This document shows positions 42,341 to 50,469 of a stretch of DNA of 64,000 nt, one piece after another. The stretch covers positions 372,001-436,000 of the forward strand of contig NZ_JAJERB010000001.1 in assembly GCF_020685205.1 (NCBI RefSeq). The letters are read 5' to 3'. How positions within the stretch are numbered: the first letter of the stretch is position 1; each line of letters begins with the position of its first letter. Both the position numbers and the translations under genes were made by a program. The stretch comes from Hymenobacter translucens. Its GTDB lineage: Bacteria > Bacteroidota > Bacteroidia > Cytophagales > Hymenobacteraceae. The notes under the pieces were generated by a model. That model was given only the letters and a program-made list of their open reading frames with translations. It had not been told where the DNA came from and made no database searches.

Positions 42341-43360
42341 ATGACCAACCCGCCCCGCATCGGCATCTCCGTCGGCGACCTGGCCGGCATCGGGCCGGAA
42401 ATCATCTATAAAACCCTGCTCGACAGCCGCCTGCTCAAGTACTGCACTCCGGTCGTGTATGGTACGGCTACCCTGCTGTTCGACGATTTTCCGGCCGACC
42501 CGCAAGGGCAGCCGCTGACTTTCCGGCAGGTGCGCGCCGCCGCCGACATCGACCCGGGCAAGCCCAACGCCGTCACGTGCTGGGACGAAGACTTTGCCAT
42601 TACGCCCGGTCAGCCCACTGAGGCATCCGGCCGGGCCGCCCGGCAGTCGTTGCTGGCCGCCTGCCGCGACCTGAAGGAAGGCCTGCTCGACGGCCTCGTC
42701 ACGGCGCCCATCAGCAAGGAAAACACCCAGGCCGACGACTTCCGCTACCCGGGCCACACCGAGTTCCTGACCAGCTTCTTCGGTGCTTCGGAGAGCCTGA
42801 TGTTTCTGGTGAGCGAGGACCTGCGGGTGGCTACCACCACCGGCCACATTGCCCTGCGCGACGTGCCTACCCGGGTAACCAAGGAGCTGCTGAACACCAA
42901 GCTCCAGATTCTGCTCAAGAGCCTTCGCAACGACTTCGGCATCCAGAAGCCCCGGGTGGCAGTGCTGGGCCTGAACCCCCACGCCGGCGAAAACGGCCTG
43001 TTGGGCCACGAGGAAAACGACGTGGTGACGCCCGTGATTCAGCAGCTGCTCCACGACGGCCATCTGGTGTATGGCCCCTACCCGGCTGATGGCTACTTCG
43101 GCACCCGGCAGTTTCAGCAGTTCGACGCTACGCTGGCCCTCTACCACGACCAGGGCCTGATTCCGTTTAAGACCATTGCCTTTGAGCGGGGCGTCAACTT
43201 CACCGCCGGCCTGCCCATTATCCGCACTTCCCCCGACCATGGTACTGCGTATGGCATTGCGGGTAGCTATAAAGCTGATGCTACTTCCTTCCGCGAAGCG
43301 CTGTATCTGGCCTGTGACCTGGTAAAGCAGCGGGCGGCTGCCAGTGCGAAACGGCAGTAA
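42341..43360 (+). CDS. pdxA: 4-hydroxythreonine-4-phosphate dehydrogenase
   Basis: A 339-residue PdxA. It contains RIGISVGDLAGIGPEII, GHTEFLTSFFG, VLGLNPHAGENGLLGHEE, GPYPADGYF and YHDQGLIPFK, the signature set of the enzyme, with metal-binding His residues. It acts in the DXP-dependent pyridoxal 5'-phosphate pathway. The ATG follows the upstream element by 2 bases. A strong terminator lies 22 bases after the stop. Confidence 0.95.
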   Translation: MTNPPRIGISVGDLAGIGPEIIYKTLLDSRLLKYCTPVVYGTATLLFDDFPADPQGQPLTFRQVRAAADIDPGKPNAVTCWDEDFAITPGQPTEASGRAARQSLLAACRDLKEGLLDGLVTAPISKENTQADDFRYPGHTEFLTSFFGASESLMFLVSEDLRVATTTGHIALRDVPTRVTKELLNTKLQILLKSLRNDFGIQKPRVAVLGLNPHAGENGLLGHEENDVVTPVIQQLLHDGHLVYGPYPADGYFGTRQFQQFDATLALYHDQGLIPFKTIAFERGVNFTAGLPIIRTSPDHGTAYGIAGSYKADATSFREALYLACDLVKQRAAASAKRQ

Positions 43361-43381
43361 CGCTTAGGCATCCGGATAGCA

Positions 43382-43417
43382 CCACGGCCACTGCTCCCTG
43401 ACGGGCAGTGGCCGTGG
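43382..43417 (+). terminator. Terminator of pdxA
   Basis: A perfect 13-bp stem (CCACGGCCACTGC at 43382-43394 with 43405-43417), 10-base loop, followed by CTTTA. The T-run is short, so it may be a weak or rho-assisted terminator. Confidence 0.7.
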
Positions 43418-43676
43418 CTTTACAGGCCCTTGCCCCCGGCATTTCAGCCCGGGTTGCTGAGCAGCGTGTTTTCTGGAGCACATGTTCAATTATGACTCTA
43501 TACGCTGTTGGTTTTTGCTATAAAGTCAGGCGCTGTATGCTTGCTGAAAACATACCTAAACCGAAATTTTCTTTCCAATACCGAAATATTGTTTGCTGTT
43601 TTGGAATTCTGCCGTAGCTTTGCAGAATCAACCAGCGAGACCAATGCGGTTTCGTGCCCGTATTGAGCTCTTTTGC
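43418..43676 (+). other. AT-richer gap before the orphan HigA-like gene
   Basis: This part of the 316-base gap holds no recognised gene. A short open frame near 43408-43617 does not resemble a toxin or known family. Base composition is visibly more AT-rich from about 43490 to 43620 than in the flanking genes, which may hint at an insertion or an old promoter region. Confidence 0.4.
43593..43622 (+). promoter_or_regulatory. Promoter TTG-N19-TAGCTTTG
   Basis: TTG at 43593-43595, 19-base spacer, exact TAnnTTTG at 43615-43622. It lies 54 bases upstream of the HigA-like ATG. This is one of the best promoter matches in the window. Confidence 0.75.
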
Positions 43677-44045
43677 ATGACCCTCTCCACTCCTACTGAT
43701 TACCGCACCGCCCTGCGCCGCCTCGACGCGCTGGTAGCTGCCGGGGTGGAAGGCAACGCGGCCCTGGAAGCCGAGTTTCGGGAGCTGATTATGGCCCTGG
43801 ACGTATACGAAAGCAAGCTGGGACTGCTGCCCATCCCGAATCTACCGACCTCCCTGGCCGAGATGATTGAGCTGAAGCGGCAGCAGATGCGCCTCAAGCA
43901 GAAAGAGCTGGCTCAGCTGCTGGAAGTGCCGGCCGGCCGCCTTTCCCAGATTCTAAGCGGCAAGCGCCGCGTCACGCTGGACCTGGCAAAGCGGCTGTAC
44001 GAGCGGCTCGGTATTCCCTCAGACTTTATTCTGAAGTACGCCTGA
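43677..44045 (+). CDS. HigA-like XRE-family transcriptional regulator (orphan antitoxin?)
   Basis: A 122-residue protein. The N-terminal 60 residues are helical (RTALRRLDALVAAGVEGNAA). The C-terminal part is an XRE helix-turn-helix (LAEMIELKRQQMRLKQKELAQLLEVPAGRLSQILSGKRRVTLDLAKRLYERLGI). The layout resembles the E. coli type of HigA antitoxin. A HigB toxin is usually encoded next to it, but none is seen on either side. It may therefore be an orphan antitoxin or a stand-alone regulator. The ATG at 43677 was chosen because it lies after the best promoter and gives the family length. Confidence 0.75.
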   Translation: MTLSTPTDYRTALRRLDALVAAGVEGNAALEAEFRELIMALDVYESKLGLLPIPNLPTSLAEMIELKRQQMRLKQKELAQLLEVPAGRLSQILSGKRRVTLDLAKRLYERLGIPSDFILKYA

Positions 44046-44094
44046 CCAGCCACCCGGACCAGCTATTAACATTTAGATAACGGGGAAATCTTTC

Positions 44095-44102
44095 TACTTT
44101 TG
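44095..44102 (+). promoter_or_regulatory. Promoter -7 box TACTTTTG
   Basis: Exact TAnnTTTG match, 22 bases before the YceD GTG start; no TTG is found at the usual distance. It may be the promoter of the whole yceD-rpmF-plsX block. Confidence 0.6.
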
Positions 44103-44124
44103 CCCCCTGCTACAAATTCCACTC

Positions 44125-44655
44125 GTGAAAAAAGACTCGCAATACGATCTGGCAATTGCCAAGCTGGCTTCTAAGACGCACCACTTTGCGTTCGAGCTGG
44201 ACCGTGCGTTCTTTGAGCAGTTCGACCAGAGCCTGATCCAGGATGGCCGGCTGCATGCCGACGTGGTGCTGGACAAAACCGACCTGCTGCTGACGCTGGA
44301 CTTTCACATCCAGGGCACCGTGCGGCTGATCTGCGACCGGAGCCTCGACGAGTTCGACCAGCCAATCGACGTGCGCAACCAGCTGCTCGTGCGCTTCGGC
44401 GACCGGGAGCTGGAGCTGGACGAGAACGTGCTGCAAATCACGCCCGACGCCCAGACCCTGCCCATCGCCCAGCACCTGTTCGACTATATCGGCCTGGCTA
44501 TTCCGATGAAGAAGCTGCATCCGCGCTATGCCAACGAGCCGGACGAGAACCCCGATGCCGACAGCAAGCTCATCTTCACCACCCGCAAGCCGGATGGCGA
44601 CGACGACGAGGACGCCAGCGACCCACGCTGGGACGCCCTGCGCAACCTGAACTAG
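44125..44655 (+). CDS. YceD/DUF177-family protein
   Basis: A 176-residue protein starting at GTG. It contains a DUF177 core (TLDFHIQGTVRLICDRSLDEFDQPI) followed by an acidic C-terminal tail (EDASDPRWDALRNLN). YceD-family genes are commonly found just upstream of rpmF and plsX, where they are thought to help 23S rRNA processing or ribosome assembly; here the same order is kept. It is cytoplasmic. The GTG lies 22 bases after the promoter box. Confidence 0.9.
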   Translation: MKKDSQYDLAIAKLASKTHHFAFELDRAFFEQFDQSLIQDGRLHADVVLDKTDLLLTLDFHIQGTVRLICDRSLDEFDQPIDVRNQLLVRFGDRELELDENVLQITPDAQTLPIAQHLFDYIGLAIPMKKLHPRYANEPDENPDADSKLIFTTRKPDGDDDEDASDPRWDALRNLN

Positions 44656-44698
44656 ATTTTTCTCCTGATTTTTTTCGCTTTACCCTTCATTTTCACTC

Positions 44699-44920
44699 AT
44701 GGCACATCCTAAGCGCCGCCAGTCCTCGACCCGCCGCGACAAGCGTCGCACCCACGACAAGCTGACTCCCAAGGCTATCACCATCTGCCAGAACACTGGC
44801 GAGCTGCACCTGCGCCACAAGGCCTATGTAGTAGAGGGTGACCTGTACCTGCACGGCAAAGTAGCCATCAAAGACTACGCTCCCGTAGCCGCCGCTGCTC
44901 CCGCTGCCGACGAAGAATAG
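44699..44920 (+). CDS. rpmF: 50S ribosomal protein L32
   Basis: A 73-residue protein that starts AHPKRRQSSTRRDKRRTHDK, the L32 signature. It has only one Cys (TICQNTGELHLRHKA), so it is the zinc-free form found in many Bacteroidota, and ends with an Ala/Asp/Glu tail. It is a structural part of the 50S subunit. It follows YceD by 43 bases and precedes plsX. Confidence 0.95.
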   Translation: MAHPKRRQSSTRRDKRRTHDKLTPKAITICQNTGELHLRHKAYVVEGDLYLHGKVAIKDYAPVAAAAPAADEE

Positions 44921-44977
44921 TCAGGCCGGCAGCCGCCGGCTTGCTCTCTCTCCTCCGTATCCCTTGACACCTCGTAC

Positions 44978-45919
44978 ATGAAGATAGCCCTGGACGCAAT
45001 GGGAGGCGATTTCGCCCCCCAGGCTGCCGTCGATGGTGCCGTGCTGGCAGCTGAAAAGCTGGCTGGCTCGGCTCAGATTGTGCTCATTGGCCAGCAGGAG
45101 GCCGTGCGTCCTTTGCTTGAAAAGCATGGGGCCGCGGCCGAAAGCCTTCAATTCGTGCATGCCTCCCAGATCATCGAGATGGGTGAGCATCCGGCCAAAG
45201 CCTACCAGCAGAAGCAGGACTCCAGTATTGCCGTAGGCTACCGCATGCTGCACGCCGGGGAGGCTGATGCCTTCTGCTCGGCCGGCAATACCGGCGCCAT
45301 GCTGGTTGGGGCCATGTTCAGTGTGAAGACGGTACCGGGCGTGATGCGGCCGGCTATTGCCAACTTCCTGCCCAAACTGGACGGTGGCTTCGGCATCCTG
45401 CTGGATGTCGGGGCCAACGCCGAGTGCAAGCCCGAAATGCTGGAGCAGTTCGGGGAGCTGGGCTCTCTGTACGCGCAGTGCGTACTGGGCATCACGGAGC
45501 CTAAAGTAGGCCTGATGAACCTGGGCGAGGAAGAAGGTAAGGGCACTGCCATTATGCAGGCTACCCATCAGCTCCTGAAAGTGAACCCCCATGTTCACTT
45601 CATCGGCAACATCGAAGGTCGGGACTTATTTAATTCAAAGGCGGACGTCATTGTGTGCGACGGCTATACCGGCAATGTCTTGCTGAAGATGGCTGAGTCT
45701 ATTTATGACGCCCTCCACGAAAAGAATATCCACGACCCCTTCTTTGACAAGTTCAACTACGAGGCGGTAGGTGGCAGCCCGATTCTGGGTATCAACGACA
45801 ACGCCATCATCGGGCACGGCGCCAGCACCCCGCTGGCCATCTGCAACATGATCATGCAGGGCTACGAAATGGCTAAGTCCGGCATCTCCGACCAAATAAA
45901 AAGCTCCTTTAAGTCCTAG
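44978..45919 (+). CDS. plsX: Phosphate acyltransferase PlsX
   Basis: A 313-residue protein that starts MKIALDAMGGDFAPQAAVDG, diagnostic of PlsX. It converts acyl-ACP to acyl-phosphate in phospholipid synthesis and is peripheral to the inner membrane. Other family words are EADAFCSAGNTGAMLVGAM and NIEGRDLFN. It is followed by an intrinsic terminator and then fabH, so expression of fabH may be tuned by read-through. Confidence 0.96.
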   Translation: MKIALDAMGGDFAPQAAVDGAVLAAEKLAGSAQIVLIGQQEAVRPLLEKHGAAAESLQFVHASQIIEMGEHPAKAYQQKQDSSIAVGYRMLHAGEADAFCSAGNTGAMLVGAMFSVKTVPGVMRPAIANFLPKLDGGFGILLDVGANAECKPEMLEQFGELGSLYAQCVLGITEPKVGLMNLGEEEGKGTAIMQATHQLLKVNPHVHFIGNIEGRDLFNSKADVIVCDGYTGNVLLKMAESIYDALHEKNIHDPFFDKFNYEAVGGSPILGINDNAIIGHGASTPLAICNMIMQGYEMAKSGISDQIKSSFKS

Positions 45920-45925
45920 CGACTT

Positions 45926-45952
45926 AGTCCGGCCGAGGCCGGACTTTTTTTG
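45926..45952 (+). terminator. Terminator or attenuator between plsX and fabH
   Basis: AGTCCGGCC (45926-45934) pairs with GGCCGGACT (45937-45945), followed by seven T. The hairpin sits just 24 bases before the fabH ATG within a co-oriented block, so it may act as an attenuator as well as a terminator. Confidence 0.85.
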
Positions 45953-45975
45953 CCTTTTTTCGCCGTTCCCTTTCG

Positions 45976-46992
45976 ATGAGAATTACCGCTGCAATTACCG
46001 GAGTGGGCGCTTACGTGCCCGAGTACGTGCTCACCAACGAGGAGCTCGAGAAGATGGTGGATACCACCGACGAGTGGATTGTCACGCGCACCGGTATCAA
46101 GGAGCGCCGCCTGCTCAAGGGGGAAAACCAGGGTACCTCCGTGATGGGTATCAAGGCCGTGCAGCAGCTGCTGGACAAAACCGGTACCCGCCCCGAGGAA
46201 GTGGAGCTCGTCATCTGCGCCACCACCACTCCCGACTTGGTGTTTCCCGCTACGGCCAACATCATCTCCGCCGCCGTGGGCATGAGTCAGGCGTTCAGCT
46301 ATGACATGCAAGCTGCCTGCTCAGGCTTCCTGTTCGCTTTGGCGACGGGTGCCCAGTTCATCCAGGCTGGCACGTACAAAAAAGTAGTTGTTATCGGAGC
46401 CGACAAAATGTCGTCCATCACGGACTACACCGACCGCTCTAACTGCATCATCTTCGGGGATGGAGCCGGCGCGGTGCTGCTCGAGCCGACTACCGATGGC
46501 CACGGCCTGCTGGACCAGGTGCTGCGCACCGACGGCAAAGGCGAGCAGTATCTGTACCAGAAGGCCGGGGGCAGCCGCCGCCCCCCATCGATTGAAAGCG
46601 TGACTAACCGGGAGCATTTCATGTACCAGGAAGGTGCGACGGTCTTCAAGTTTGCCGTGACCAACATGGCTGATGTGGCTGCCCAGGTGATGGAGCGTAA
46701 CCACCTGACCAATGCCGATGTGTCCTGGCTGGTGCCGCACCAGGCCAACAAGCGCATCATCGACGCTACCGCTAACCGCATGGGCGTGGGTCCGGAAAAG
46801 GTGATGCTCAACATTCACCGCTACGGTAATACCACCAACGGCACCATTCCGCTGTGCCTGGCCGACTACGAAAGCCAGCTGCGCCGGGGCGACAACCTCA
46901 TTCTGGCGGCCTTTGGCGGCGGGTTTACCTGGGGCTCGATTTACATCAAATGGGCCTACGACCCGAAACCTGATCCGACAGCGGCATCGTAA
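45976..46992 (+). CDS. fabH: Beta-ketoacyl-ACP synthase III
   Basis: A 338-residue KAS III. The active-site Cys is in [15 protein letters not shown], with the His and Asn of the triad in [10 protein letters not shown] and [13 protein letters not shown]. It starts fatty acid synthesis by condensing an acyl-CoA with malonyl-ACP in the cytoplasm. It lies between plsX and efp/accB/accC in a conserved fatty-acid block. Confidence 0.96.
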   Translation: MRITAAITGVGAYVPEYVLTNEELEKMVDTTDEWIVTRTGIKERRLLKGENQGTSVMGIKAVQQLLDKTGTRPEEVELVICATTTPDLVFPATANIISAAVGMSQAFSYDMQAACSGFLFALATGAQFIQAGTYKKVVVIGADKMSSITDYTDRSNCIIFGDGAGAVLLEPTTDGHGLLDQVLRTDGKGEQYLYQKAGGSRRPPSIESVTNREHFMYQEGATVFKFAVTNMADVAAQVMERNHLTNADVSWLVPHQANKRIIDATANRMGVGPEKVMLNIHRYGNTTNGTIPLCLADYESQLRRGDNLILAAFGGGFTWGSIYIKWAYDPKPDPTAAS

Positions 46993-47016
46993 CGCGGGCT
47001 GAACGTAGAAAACTCC

Positions 47017-47069
47017 TATACTTGCACTCCCAACGTGCCGCCCCGCCAACTCTTCGGGACGGCACGTTG
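47017..47069 (+). promoter_or_regulatory. efp promoter box and 5' leader hairpin
   Basis: TATACTTG at 47017-47024 is one mismatch from TAnnTTTG. Seven bases later, CAACGTGCCG (47031-47040) pairs perfectly with CGGCACGTTG (47060-47069). Transcripts from this promoter would carry a hairpin at the 5' end of a long leader (about 130 bases) before the efp ATG. The hairpin has no T-run and may instead be a weak end of the fabH transcript. Confidence 0.45.
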
Positions 47070-47162
47070 CATTTTCGGCCGCAGCCAGCTGCGGCCAACG
47101 TTTCGCTCCTTCCTTCATCCTCTTCTGCTAAAGCCCACCGCTCCTTAGCTAACTTTCAAAAA

Positions 47163-47726
47163 ATGGCAACTACCGCCGATTTTCGTAACGGCCTCGTCCT
47201 TAACTACAATGGCGAGCTCCACGTCATCACCGAGTTTCAGCACGTGAAACCCGGCAAAGGCCCGGCATTTGTGCGTACCAAGCTGCGCAACATCAAAACC
47301 GGCCGGGTACTCGACAACACCTTCAACGCCGGGGTGAAAGTGGAAACTGCCCGCGTGGAGCAGCGCCCCCACCAGTACCTGTTCAAGGACGACTACGGCT
47401 ACACCTTCATGGACAACGAGTCGTTTGAGCAGGTGGTGCTGCCGGAAGCCATGGTACCCTTCGCCGACCTGATGAAGGAAGGCCAGGGCGTCACGATCCT
47501 GTTCCATGCCGAAACCGAGCAGCCCCTCACCGCTGAGCTGCCCACTACGGTAGAGCTGATGGTGACCTACACCGAGCCCGGCCTGCGTGGCGACACGGCC
47601 ACCAACACGCTCAAGCCCGCAACCGTCGAAACCGGTGCCCGGATCCAGGTGCCCCTGTTTATCGAGCAAGACACGAAAATCCGCGTGGATACACGCGACT
47701 ACTCCTATGTCGAAAGAGTCAAATAA
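47163..47726 (+). CDS. efp: Elongation factor P
   Basis: A 187-residue protein starting [20 protein letters not shown]. The tip loop with the modified Lys is in [15 protein letters not shown]. The later part, [29 protein letters not shown], matches EF-P throughout. It rescues ribosomes stalled at polyproline. The ATG at 47163 fits the family length, while a longer reading frame extends 47 codons upstream into the leader and is non-coding. Confidence 0.96.
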   Translation: MATTADFRNGLVLNYNGELHVITEFQHVKPGKGPAFVRTKLRNIKTGRVLDNTFNAGVKVETARVEQRPHQYLFKDDYGYTFMDNESFEQVVLPEAMVPFADLMKEGQGVTILFHAETEQPLTAELPTTVELMVTYTEPGLRGDTATNTLKPATVETGARIQVPLFIEQDTKIRVDTRDYSYVERVK

Positions 47727-47748
47727 GCAGCCGCAGAAACAGCCCGCA

Positions 47749-48231
47749 ATGAAAGCCAAAGAACTTCAGGAACTGCTCGATTTTATTGCCAAATCGGGAC
47801 TTAACAAGGTCAACATCGAAACCGAGGAGTTTAAAATCTCGGTGCAGCGCGACCCCAGCTACAAGCCCGTGCTGAGCGCGGCACCCGCACCGGCGGCGCC
47901 CGCGGCCCCGGCCTCGGCCCCCGCCGCACCGGCTGCTCCGGCGCCCGCCGCAGCCCCGGCCCCGGCGGCAGAAGCTCCCGCCTCCAGTCAGCACCAGGCG
48001 CTGAAAGCGCCGATGATTGGCACCTTCTACCGCAGCAGCAGCCCCGAAACGCCCGCTTTCGTGGGCGTAGGCGACATGGTTGAGAAAGGGCAGGTAATCT
48101 GCATCATCGAAGCCATGAAGCTGTTCAACGAGATTGAAGCAGAGGCCTCGGGCCGGGTAGTGAAGGTGATGGTCGAAAATGCCACGCCCGTGGAGTACGA
48201 CCAGCCGCTGTTCCTCATCGAGCCGATGTAG
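47749..48231 (+). CDS. accB: Biotin carboxyl carrier protein of acetyl-CoA carboxylase
   Basis: A 160-residue protein. The N-terminal part (KELQELLDFIAKSGLNKVNI) is followed by a long Ala/Pro-rich linker and a biotinyl domain with IIEAMKLFNEIEAE, in which the Lys of EAMKL carries biotin. It is the carrier in the first step of fatty acid synthesis. The ATG at 47749 was preferred because it begins the family signature. An ATG at 47707, overlapping efp, would add 14 residues and cannot be excluded. The stop codon abuts the following repeat element. Confidence 0.93.
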   Translation: MKAKELQELLDFIAKSGLNKVNIETEEFKISVQRDPSYKPVLSAAPAPAAPAAPASAPAAPAAPAPAAAPAPAAEAPASSQHQALKAPMIGTFYRSSSPETPAFVGVGDMVEKGQVICIIEAMKLFNEIEAEASGRVVKVMVENATPVEYDQPLFLIEPM

Positions 48232-48396
48232 TTTTTAGGGTCTTAGGGTCTTGGGGACTTAGGGTCTTGGTTTTCAAAGCCGACCTTAAGTCCTTAAGGC
48301 CCTTTCCTTTTTTCATCCAAGACCTAGCTTCCACTCGTGGTTTCACCCGACGGTTTTGGCTTCACCAAATCCAAGACCCCAAGTTCCCAAGATCCA
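48230..48396. repeat. Two-armed inverted-repeat element with 8-nt period
   Basis: The left arm (about 48234-48272) is built of TTAGGGTC-type octamers in near-perfect tandem. The right arm (about 48364-48396), inverted, carries TTGGGGTC-type octamers. The period is 8 rather than 7. The element starts at the accB stop and ends right at the accC ATG. Confidence 0.9.
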
Positions 48397-49743
48397 ATGT
48401 TCAAAAAAATACTGATTGCCAACCGGGGCGAAATTGCGCTGCGCATCATTCGCACCTGCAAGGAAATGGGCATCAAGACGGTGGCCGTATACTCCACCGC
48501 CGACAAGGAAAGCCTGCACGTGCGCTTCGCCGACGAGGCCGTGTGCATCGGCCCGCCCCCCAGCGCCCAGTCGTACCTGAACATCCCGACCCTGATTGCG
48601 GCCGCCGAAATCACCAACGCCGATGCCATTCACCCGGGCTACGGCTTTCTGTCGGAAAACGCAGAATTCTCGCGCATCTGCCAGGAAAACGGCATCAAGT
48701 TCATCGGGGCCACGCCGGAGATGATCAACGCCATGGGCGACAAGGCTTCGGCCAAGGCGACTATGAAAAAGGCCGGCGTACCGACGATTCCTGGCTCCGA
48801 AGGCCTGCTCGACTCCCTGCAGGACGCCCTCAAGATTGCCCACAAGATCAAGTACCCCATTATCCTCAAGGCTACGGCCGGTGGCGGGGGCCGCGGCATG
48901 CGCGTAGCCCGCAACGACGAGGAATTGGAGAAAGGCTGGAACGATGCCCGCACCGAGGCCAAGGCTGCTTTCGGTAATGACGGTATCTACCTCGAGAAGT
49001 TCGTGGAGGAGCCCCGCCACATCGAGATCCAGATTGTCGGCGACCAGTATGGCCGCGCAGCTCACCTCTCGGAGCGCGACTGCAGCATCCAGCGCCGCCA
49101 CCAGAAGCTGGTGGAGGAAGCTCCCTCCCCATTCATGACCGACAAGCTGCGCGAGCAGATGGGCAAGGCCGCCGTAGCCGGGGCCAGCGCCATCAGCTAC
49201 GAGGGCGTAGGCACCATCGAGTTCCTGGTCGACAAAAACCGCGACTTCTACTTTATGGAGATGAACACCCGGATTCAGGTGGAGCACCCCGTAACCGAGG
49301 AAATCATCAACTACGACCTGATCAAGGAGCAGATCAAGGTGGCCGCCGGCGTGCCGATTTCGGGCAACAACTACTTCCCCAAGATGCACGCCATGGAGTG
49401 CCGCATCAACGCCGAAGACCCCCGCAACAACTTCCGGCCGGCCCCGGGCAAAATCACGACCCTGCATATTCCCGGCGGCCACGGCGTGCGCGTCGACACC
49501 CATGTGTACGCGGGCTACACCATTCCGCCCAACTACGACTCGATGATTGCCAAGCTCATCACCACCGCCCAGACCCGGGAAGAGTGCATCGTAAAGATGA
49601 AGCGGGCCCTGAGCGAGTTCGTGGTGGAAGGCGTGAAAACGACGATTCCGTTCCACCTGGCCTTGATGGACAACGCCGATTTCCAGGCCGGCAACTTCAC
49701 CACCGCCTTCTTGGAAACCTCGTTCGACTTCGCGACTATCTAA
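48397..49743 (+). CDS. accC: Biotin carboxylase subunit of acetyl-CoA carboxylase
   Basis: A 448-residue ATP-grasp enzyme. It begins [20 protein letters not shown] and contains the ATP-binding loop [14 protein letters not shown], the catalytic [15 protein letters not shown] and [20 protein letters not shown]. It carboxylates biotin on AccB. The ATG at 48397 directly follows the right arm of the repeat element and matches the family start. It ends the fatty-acid block, followed by a terminator. Confidence 0.97.
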   Translation: MFKKILIANRGEIALRIIRTCKEMGIKTVAVYSTADKESLHVRFADEAVCIGPPPSAQSYLNIPTLIAAAEITNADAIHPGYGFLSENAEFSRICQENGIKFIGATPEMINAMGDKASAKATMKKAGVPTIPGSEGLLDSLQDALKIAHKIKYPIILKATAGGGGRGMRVARNDEELEKGWNDARTEAKAAFGNDGIYLEKFVEEPRHIEIQIVGDQYGRAAHLSERDCSIQRRHQKLVEEAPSPFMTDKLREQMGKAAVAGASAISYEGVGTIEFLVDKNRDFYFMEMNTRIQVEHPVTEEIINYDLIKEQIKVAAGVPISGNNYFPKMHAMECRINAEDPRNNFRPAPGKITTLHIPGGHGVRVDTHVYAGYTIPPNYDSMIAKLITTAQTREECIVKMKRALSEFVVEGVKTTIPFHLALMDNADFQAGNFTTAFLETSFDFATI

Positions 49744-49763
49744 GCTGGCCTTCCCTCCTAGTG

Positions 49764-49794
49764 AAAAGCCTGACCACCACGGGTCAGGCTTTTT
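49764..49794 (+). terminator. Terminator of accC
   Basis: A perfect 12-bp stem (AAAAGCCTGACC at 49764-49775 with 49782-49793) with a 6-base loop and T-run. It is 20 bases after the accC stop. Confidence 0.92.
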
Positions 49795-49867
49795 CGTTTC
49801 CGGCGCTGCTACAGTTCAGTTCAAGGCCTCGGCCCCTGGCCAGAGAAACCGGGCCGGAGTATCTGCT

Positions 49868-49875
49868 TACGTTTG
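49868..49875 (+). promoter_or_regulatory. Promoter -7 box TACGTTTG
   Basis: Exact TAnnTTTG match, 36 bases upstream of the next ATG. No TTG was found at the usual distance. Confidence 0.55.
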
Positions 49876-49911
49876 CCCCCTTCAAAAGCACCCGTTCAAA
49901 AGCCGTAACTC

Positions 49912-50406
49912 ATGTGGAAGCAGTTTAAGCGCTATGCCCAGCTTTTCTTTAGCCTGCTGCTGTGTGCGGCCATCCTGCTGATCAGCTACGGCATGCTGCA
50001 GGAAACCTCGCTTGATCTAAGCACGGCAGCCAGGGCTACCGGCGTTGTTACCAGCGCGGGAAAAGCAAAAGGACATTTTGTGTTCCAGCTCGCCAATCAA
50101 CCTTACCGCTTCCAGGTATACCAGGTCAGCCGGAACTACGACCTGCTGAGGGCCCGCCTGGTAGTCGGAGATTCCGTCACCGTGTTTTACAACGCCAGGG
50201 CGGCTACTCACCCGGGTGCAGCCCTCCAGGTATATCAGGTGGAGCATAGGGGGCAGGTAATTGTCGATAAAGCCTTGTTGGGCGGCCAGAACCGAAATGG
50301 CGGCATTATTGGTCTCCTCAGTACCATTGGCCTGGTGGGAATTGCCATCTGGCAGTTTCGCAGGCAAGCCCCGTTCAGCCAGCGTAAGAAGCGGCGCGTG
50401 GGGTAA
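49912..50406 (+). CDS. Small membrane protein, DUF3592-like
   Basis: A 164-residue protein with two hydrophobic helices, near the N-terminus (FFSLLLCAAILLISYGML) and near the C-terminus (GIIGLLSTIGLVGIAIW). Between them lies an extracytoplasmic beta domain with FQVYQVSRNYDLLRARLVVG and GDSVTVFYNARAATHP, in the pattern of DUF3592. It ends in a basic tail. Function unknown. It is alone between two terminator- or promoter-bounded units. Confidence 0.65.
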   Translation: MWKQFKRYAQLFFSLLLCAAILLISYGMLQETSLDLSTAARATGVVTSAGKAKGHFVFQLANQPYRFQVYQVSRNYDLLRARLVVGDSVTVFYNARAATHPGAALQVYQVEHRGQVIVDKALLGGQNRNGGIIGLLSTIGLVGIAIWQFRRQAPFSQRKKRRVG

Positions 50407-50469
50407 GAAGGACGATGTCGTTGCCGACCAAGTCAGGATATACTTTAGCATCCTTGCAAGGCGGAAACC

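Noticed and set aside
43408..43617. Small open frame before the HigA-like gene, considered as a HigB toxin
   Set aside because: It lacks any HigB/RelE-type motif and spans the AT-rich gap and a promoter; it reads as non-coding.
48343..49656. Long open frame on the minus strand opposite accC
   Set aside because: It is a shadow of accC, which has all family motifs in its own frame.
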